A DNA stretch of 64,000 bases. Source: Blastobasis lacticolella (taxonomy: Eukaryota > Arthropoda > Insecta > Lepidoptera > Blastobasidae). This document shows positions 60,571 to 64,000 of the stretch, one piece after another; the first letter of the stretch is position 1; each line of letters starts with the position of its first letter. A model generated the notes under the pieces. That model was not told where the DNA came from. It ran no database searches and was given only the letters and a program-made list of their open reading frames with translations. A program made the translations under genes and the position numbers. The DNA lies in NCBI GenBank assembly GCA_905147135.1, contig LR990053.1, positions 17,558,501 to 17,622,500 on the forward strand, read 5' to 3'.

Positions 60571-63500
60571 TGTCCGCGTCCGTAGGCGAAGCCCACTTTG
60601 GGCTTCATGACTCTCGTTACCCTACACGTGATCCCTGGGTAGTGCAAAATGGACAGCACTCTCTCCGGTGGTAGGCTTCGGCCGTGGCTGGTCACCACCC
60701 TCCAGGCGAACGCATCGTCAAGCGGCCCAGCCGTGTTTCGTTGTGATGTCTGGAGTAGCCGCTTAGGAGGATGGGTCTGGACAGTTGTGGTCGCTCTGCG
60801 TAACCGTCTTTTTTCTTGATGCTCACCACTCCCGTACCGGGTGCCTGGCTTCGGAGGGCAGCGGGATCCGAAGCACGGTGCCGCCGCTGGCCGACCGTAG
60901 ATAGTTGGGGGCCCAAGTAGCTGGTTAGCCGCCAGTGAAAGGCTGCCCCGCCATCTTACGAAAAATCCCAGATTGCTCTACCTTGCCGGTTGGCGACCGG
61001 ATGGGAGGGCCAGGTAGCCAATTTGGGGGGGTTCGGGCGTCCCCGCGGTCTCCGCGTCAGGCACCTTCCCGTGCGGTATTGGTGAGCATGTTTGCTGGTG
61101 GGCGGAGCGCCACCTCGTCCAACTGCCATCCTCCTAAAACAACCTTTTCACTCAAACTCATGATCAGTAAAAAAAAGAGAAACGTTAAACAGCGGCTGCA
61201 CTCCCTCCCACTCAAAGTGCACCTCACTAACATCCGAGGCCTGCACTCAAATCTCGATGCAGTCCACTACCACCTTGAAACTGAACAACCACAGCTGCTG
61301 TTCCTCACCGAGACGCAGATCAGATGTCCGGCTGACGCGGCGTACCTCAGCTACCCAGGGTATACTCTCGAGCACAGGTTTGTACCTCGTGCCGGAGTCT
61401 GTGTCTACGCTCGCGAAGACATCTGCATTCGGCGTCTAAGGAGCTTTGAGGGGTCTAGTTTCTCCATTTTATGGTTGCTGGTGGATACAGGTCAAGAACA
61501 ACTCCTGTATGCGTGCATTTACCGATCGCACAGCGGGGATCAGGAGACGACTCGCTTATGTGACCATCTCGTAGAAGTGGCGGATGAAGCGAGGGAACGT
61601 TACCCCGCGGCGCAGTTAGTCATTCTGGGGGATTTCAATGCCCACCACCAAGAGTGGCTTTTCCCATACCAGATGACGGATCATGCTGGGAGAGAGGCAC
61701 GTAAACTAGCTCTGTCGCTAGATCTCACCCAGCTGGTAAGCTGTGCCACGAGGGTACCTGATGTTGACTCCCATACCGCCAATTGCTTAGACCTTCTGCT
61801 GACAACTGATCCGGACAGGCACTCAGTATCGGTTTCTGCACCGCTGGGTACATCCGATCACTGTCTGGTGAAATCTGTATCCGTTTATTCCCCACCCGAG
61901 CAAACCCCATGCAACCCCCGACGGGTGTGGCGATACAAGTCAGCAGATTGGGATGAGATGCGCCACTTCTTTTCGTCCTATCCTTGGCGGGAGGCATGCT
62001 TCTCTTCGGGCGATCCGTCGAATTGTGCCGAAGCCGTTACCGCGGTTATACGGCAGGGTATGGAGTACTTTATTCCGTATTCTGACGTAGCGATGAACGG
62101 CAGGTCTCGTCCATGGTTTAGTGCTGAGTGTAGTCGCGCTGAAGTGCTGAAGCGGGCGGCATACTCTGCCTGGGCTGAGGCTCGAGCGCATATGTCTCCG
62201 GATACTCGCAAACTGAAGAGAGCCTTTAACCTCGCCGCCAAGTCTTGCAAAAGGACGCTACGCAGGGCTCGATTCGATCACATAAGCCGGATTGGCGCCA
62301 AACTGGCCTCTTACCCTCCTGGGAGTAAGGCGTTTTGGTCTTTGGCAAAAGCGGTCGAATCAAATTTCAGCCAGTCTTCGTTGCCTCCGTTGCTAAAACC
62401 AGACGGAACATTGGCCCATGCTGCTGAAGAGAAAGCAAATTTGCTTGTTTCTCTTTTCGCGGCGAATTCGCGTTTGGATACTGCAGGAAAAACACCACCT
62501 ATCTCACCCCGTGCTGACTGCGCTATGGCAGAGGTGCGAATACATCAGAAAGAGATATTGAAAATCCTGCGGAGTCTGGACGTGAACAAGGCTAGTGGAC
62601 CAGATGGTATACCGGCAATAGTCCTGCGTAGTTGTGCCCCCGAGCTGTCTCCTGTTCTCACGCGCCTGTATCGCCTCTCACTTGAGACTGGTATTGTACC
62701 TAAGTCGTGGAAGCTTGCCAATGTGCAGCCCGTGCCAAAAAAAGGCAGCCGTGCCGACCCTTCCAATTACCGCCCTATTTCGGTCACTTCCATACTCTGT
62801 AAGATTATGGAACGTGCGCTGAACAATAAACTCCTTGCGCATCTTGAAGGTAACGATCTCCTCAGCGATCACCAGTACGGATTCCGCCGTGGTCGGTCTA
62901 CTGGGGACCTTCTGGTGTATGCCACACAATTATGGAGTGAGGCCATTGAGAGACATGGCGAGGCTCTTGCTGTGTCTCTTGATATTTCTAAGGCCTTTGA
63001 CAGGGTTTGGCATGCTTGCCTTCTAAGCAAGCTTCCTTCATTTGGTATTCCTGTTGGCTTTTGCACCTGGATATCAGATTTTTTGAGTGAACGTTCAATC
63101 CGTGTAGTTATTGATGGCTACTCGTCTAATCTCCAGGCTATCGACGCGGGAGTTCCTCAGGGATCTGTACTGTCCGCGACTTTATTCCTGCTGCATATTA
63201 ACAATCTGCTTGTACCAGGTACCTTTGGGTATGCAGATGACAGCACGGTAACGGATAGATATCTGTCAGAGGCAAAAGCCAACAGGGACGATATTCAGTC
63301 TTGTCGAGAGGCCATGGTTGTTCGTTTGGACAAAGCTCTCAAAGCAGTTTCCGATTGGGGCGATGCCAATCTGGTGGCGTTCAACGCAACCAAAACTCAG
63401 GCGTGTTTGTTTTCCGCCAAAAGGAGTCCATTCCATCTTACTCCAACTTTTCGGGATGTTCCTGTGGAAATTACCGACAACCTACAGCTTCTTGGTGTTG

Positions 63501-64000
63501 AGTTATCTTCAAATCTCAACTTCGGTCAGTACATCGAATCCAAGGCAAAGACTGCAGCAAAAAAACTTGGTATCCTCTTGAAGGTTAGGCGGTACTTCAC
63601 TTCTAGGCAGTTGCTTCAGTTATATCAAGCACAAGTGCGGTCCTGCATGGAGTACTGCTGCCACCTTTGGGATGGATCAGCTAAATATCAACTGGCGGCT
63701 TTGGATTCGGTGGAAAAACGTGCAAAGAAGATAATTTGTGACCCGCGGTTGATTAAGGCTAGGCTGCAGAGCCTCGAACATCGGCGTAGGGTTGCGCGTC
63801 TGTCGGTCTTCTACAGATTACATTTCGGAGAGTGTGCGAAGCAGCTGCACGACCTCATTCCGCCGGCCCCTTTCCGCCATCGGGAAACGCGATCCGGGCG
63901 AGCGCTTCATCCTTATGTCGTGGATCTTCCAGCCATCCGCACGAACCGCTTTGGCTCGACCTTTTTAATGCGTACGGCTAAGGAATGGAACGCTTTGCCT
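60571..64000 (+). mobile_element. Single-ORF LINE, 5' part, running off the window
   Basis: An abrupt change at about 60571 from AT-rich DNA to GC-rich sequence (GTCCGCGTCCGTAGGCGAAG) marks the 5' end. A 5' UTR of up to ~430-590 bp is followed by one long frame with endonuclease and reverse transcriptase; no separate ORF1 is seen. The element continues past 64000. The fragment at 25512-25876 is a close relative. Confidence 0.85.
61001..64000 (+). CDS. LINE endonuclease/reverse transcriptase, partial (no stop in window)
   Basis: The frame is open from 60929 to the window edge; in-frame ATGs lie at 61001, 61088 and 61160. From 61001 it is 1000 codons without a stop. Endonuclease: LTNIRGLHSNL, FLTETQ (Glu 104), ILGDFNAHHQE (Asp 211, Asn 213), GTSDHCLV (Asp 286, His 287). 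Reverse transcriptase: KASGPDGIPAIVLRS, NYRPISVTSILCKIMERALN, GFRRGRSTGDLLVYATQLW, LDISKAFDRVWH (Asp 661), AGVPQGSVLSATLFLLHIN, YADD (744-747), then QVRSCMEYCCHLWDGSA and MRTAKEWNALP near the edge. All key residues are present. The enzyme would nick target DNA and copy its own RNA there. The start is uncertain; 61160 (MISKKKRN, just before the endonuclease) is equally possible. Confidence 0.9.
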   Translation, partial: MGGPGSQFGGVRASPRSPRQAPSRAVLVSMFAGGRSATSSNCHPPKTTFSLKLMISKKKRNVKQRLHSLPLKVHLTNIRGLHSNLDAVHYHLETEQPQLLFLTETQIRCPADAAYLSYPGYTLEHRFVPRAGVCVYAREDICIRRLRSFEGSSFSILWLLVDTGQEQLLYACIYRSHSGDQETTRLCDHLVEVADEARERYPAAQLVILGDFNAHHQEWLFPYQMTDHAGREARKLALSLDLTQLVSCATRVPDVDSHTANCLDLLLTTDPDRHSVSVSAPLGTSDHCLVKSVSVYSPPEQTPCNPRRVWRYKSADWDEMRHFFSSYPWREACFSSGDPSNCAEAVTAVIRQGMEYFIPYSDVAMNGRSRPWFSAECSRAEVLKRAAYSAWAEARAHMSPDTRKLKRAFNLAAKSCKRTLRRARFDHISRIGAKLASYPPGSKAFWSLAKAVESNFSQSSLPPLLKPDGTLAHAAEEKANLLVSLFAANSRLDTAGKTPPISPRADCAMAEVRIHQKEILKILRSLDVNKASGPDGIPAIVLRSCAPELSPVLTRLYRLSLETGIVPKSWKLANVQPVPKKGSRADPSNYRPISVTSILCKIMERALNNKLLAHLEGNDLLSDHQYGFRRGRSTGDLLVYATQLWSEAIERHGEALAVSLDISKAFDRVWHACLLSKLPSFGIPVGFCTWISDFLSERSIRVVIDGYSSNLQAIDAGVPQGSVLSATLFLLHINNLLVPGTFGYADDSTVTDRYLSEAKANRDDIQSCREAMVVRLDKALKAVSDWGDANLVAFNATKTQACLFSAKRSPFHLTPTFRDVPVEITDNLQLLGVELSSNLNFGQYIESKAKTAAKKLGILLKVRRYFTSRQLLQLYQAQVRSCMEYCCHLWDGSAKYQLAALDSVEKRAKKIICDPRLIKARLQSLEHRRRVARLSVFYRLHFGECAKQLHDLIPPAPFRHRETRSGRALHPYVVDLPAIRTNRFGSTFLMRTAKEWNALP

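Noticed and set aside
1..64000. CRISPR array, bacterial operons, rRNA genes
   Set aside because: No regularly spaced short direct repeats, no ribosome-binding-site-led gene clusters and no rRNA-like sequence were seen.

Overview
The window looks like a gene-poor, transposon-dense stretch of a lepidopteran (moth or butterfly) nuclear genome. The basis is an AT-rich background, tRNA-derived SINEs with one shared body, RTE, CR1 and Jockey-like LINE tails of the kind common in Lepidoptera, many short elements with terminal inverted repeats (TIRs), and one host-type exon with eukaryotic splice signals. Nothing bacterial or organellar was seen. Most open reading frames are short and chance; the real coding matter is almost all retrotransposon.

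Layout. 0-2 kb: a possible 3' terminal exon on the + strand, a split RTE relic, a convincing ENL/AF9-type YEATS-domain exon on the - strand (1415-1601) and a 15-bp minisatellite just upstream of it. 2.7-6.4 kb: two 189-bp snap-back MITEs, a copy of a ~410-bp MITE family, and a non-autonomous hAT element with a perfect 8-bp target duplication. 7-17 kb: LINE and SINE relics, including two SINEs arranged head to head, and a CpG-rich promoter-like block at 15.6 kb. 17-18.7 kb: three more ~410-bp MITEs. 19-22.6 kb: two copies of a ~2.3-kb repeat ('repeat A') in inverted orientation; a third copy (34.3-39.1 kb) is split by a LINE. 22.6-26.6 kb: LINE fragments, SINEs and local tandem duplications.

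27.1-32.8 kb (- strand): an almost complete CR1-like LINE. ORF1 is intact, with coiled coils and a degenerate SGNH-hydrolase-like domain. ORF2 (endonuclease plus reverse transcriptase) is broken by one frameshift and a ~478-bp snap-back MITE. 36.2-38.6 kb: a 5'-truncated LINE nested in repeat A. 42.4-43.6 kb: a Penelope-like insertion carrying a GIY-YIG endonuclease and a long inverted duplication, bounded by a 12-bp target duplication. 48.6 kb: a second hAT-type MITE. 53.4-56.4 kb: an internally deleted or chimeric LINE and a 585-codon Jockey-like reverse transcriptase. 56.9-57.85 kb: a 238-bp inverted repeat with identical arms. 60.6-64 kb: the 5' part of a single-ORF LINE whose frame is open to the window edge with endonuclease and reverse-transcriptase catalytic motifs intact, so this copy may be young and active.

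How the parts relate: the autonomous elements (CR1-like, Jockey-like, RTE-like, Penelope-like) could supply in trans the machinery that moves the SINEs and LINE tails, while the TIR elements are deletion derivatives lacking a transposase. Nesting gives relative ages: repeat A before the 36-kb LINE, and the CR1-like LINE before its internal MITE. All family names come from reading motifs by eye; no database search was run.
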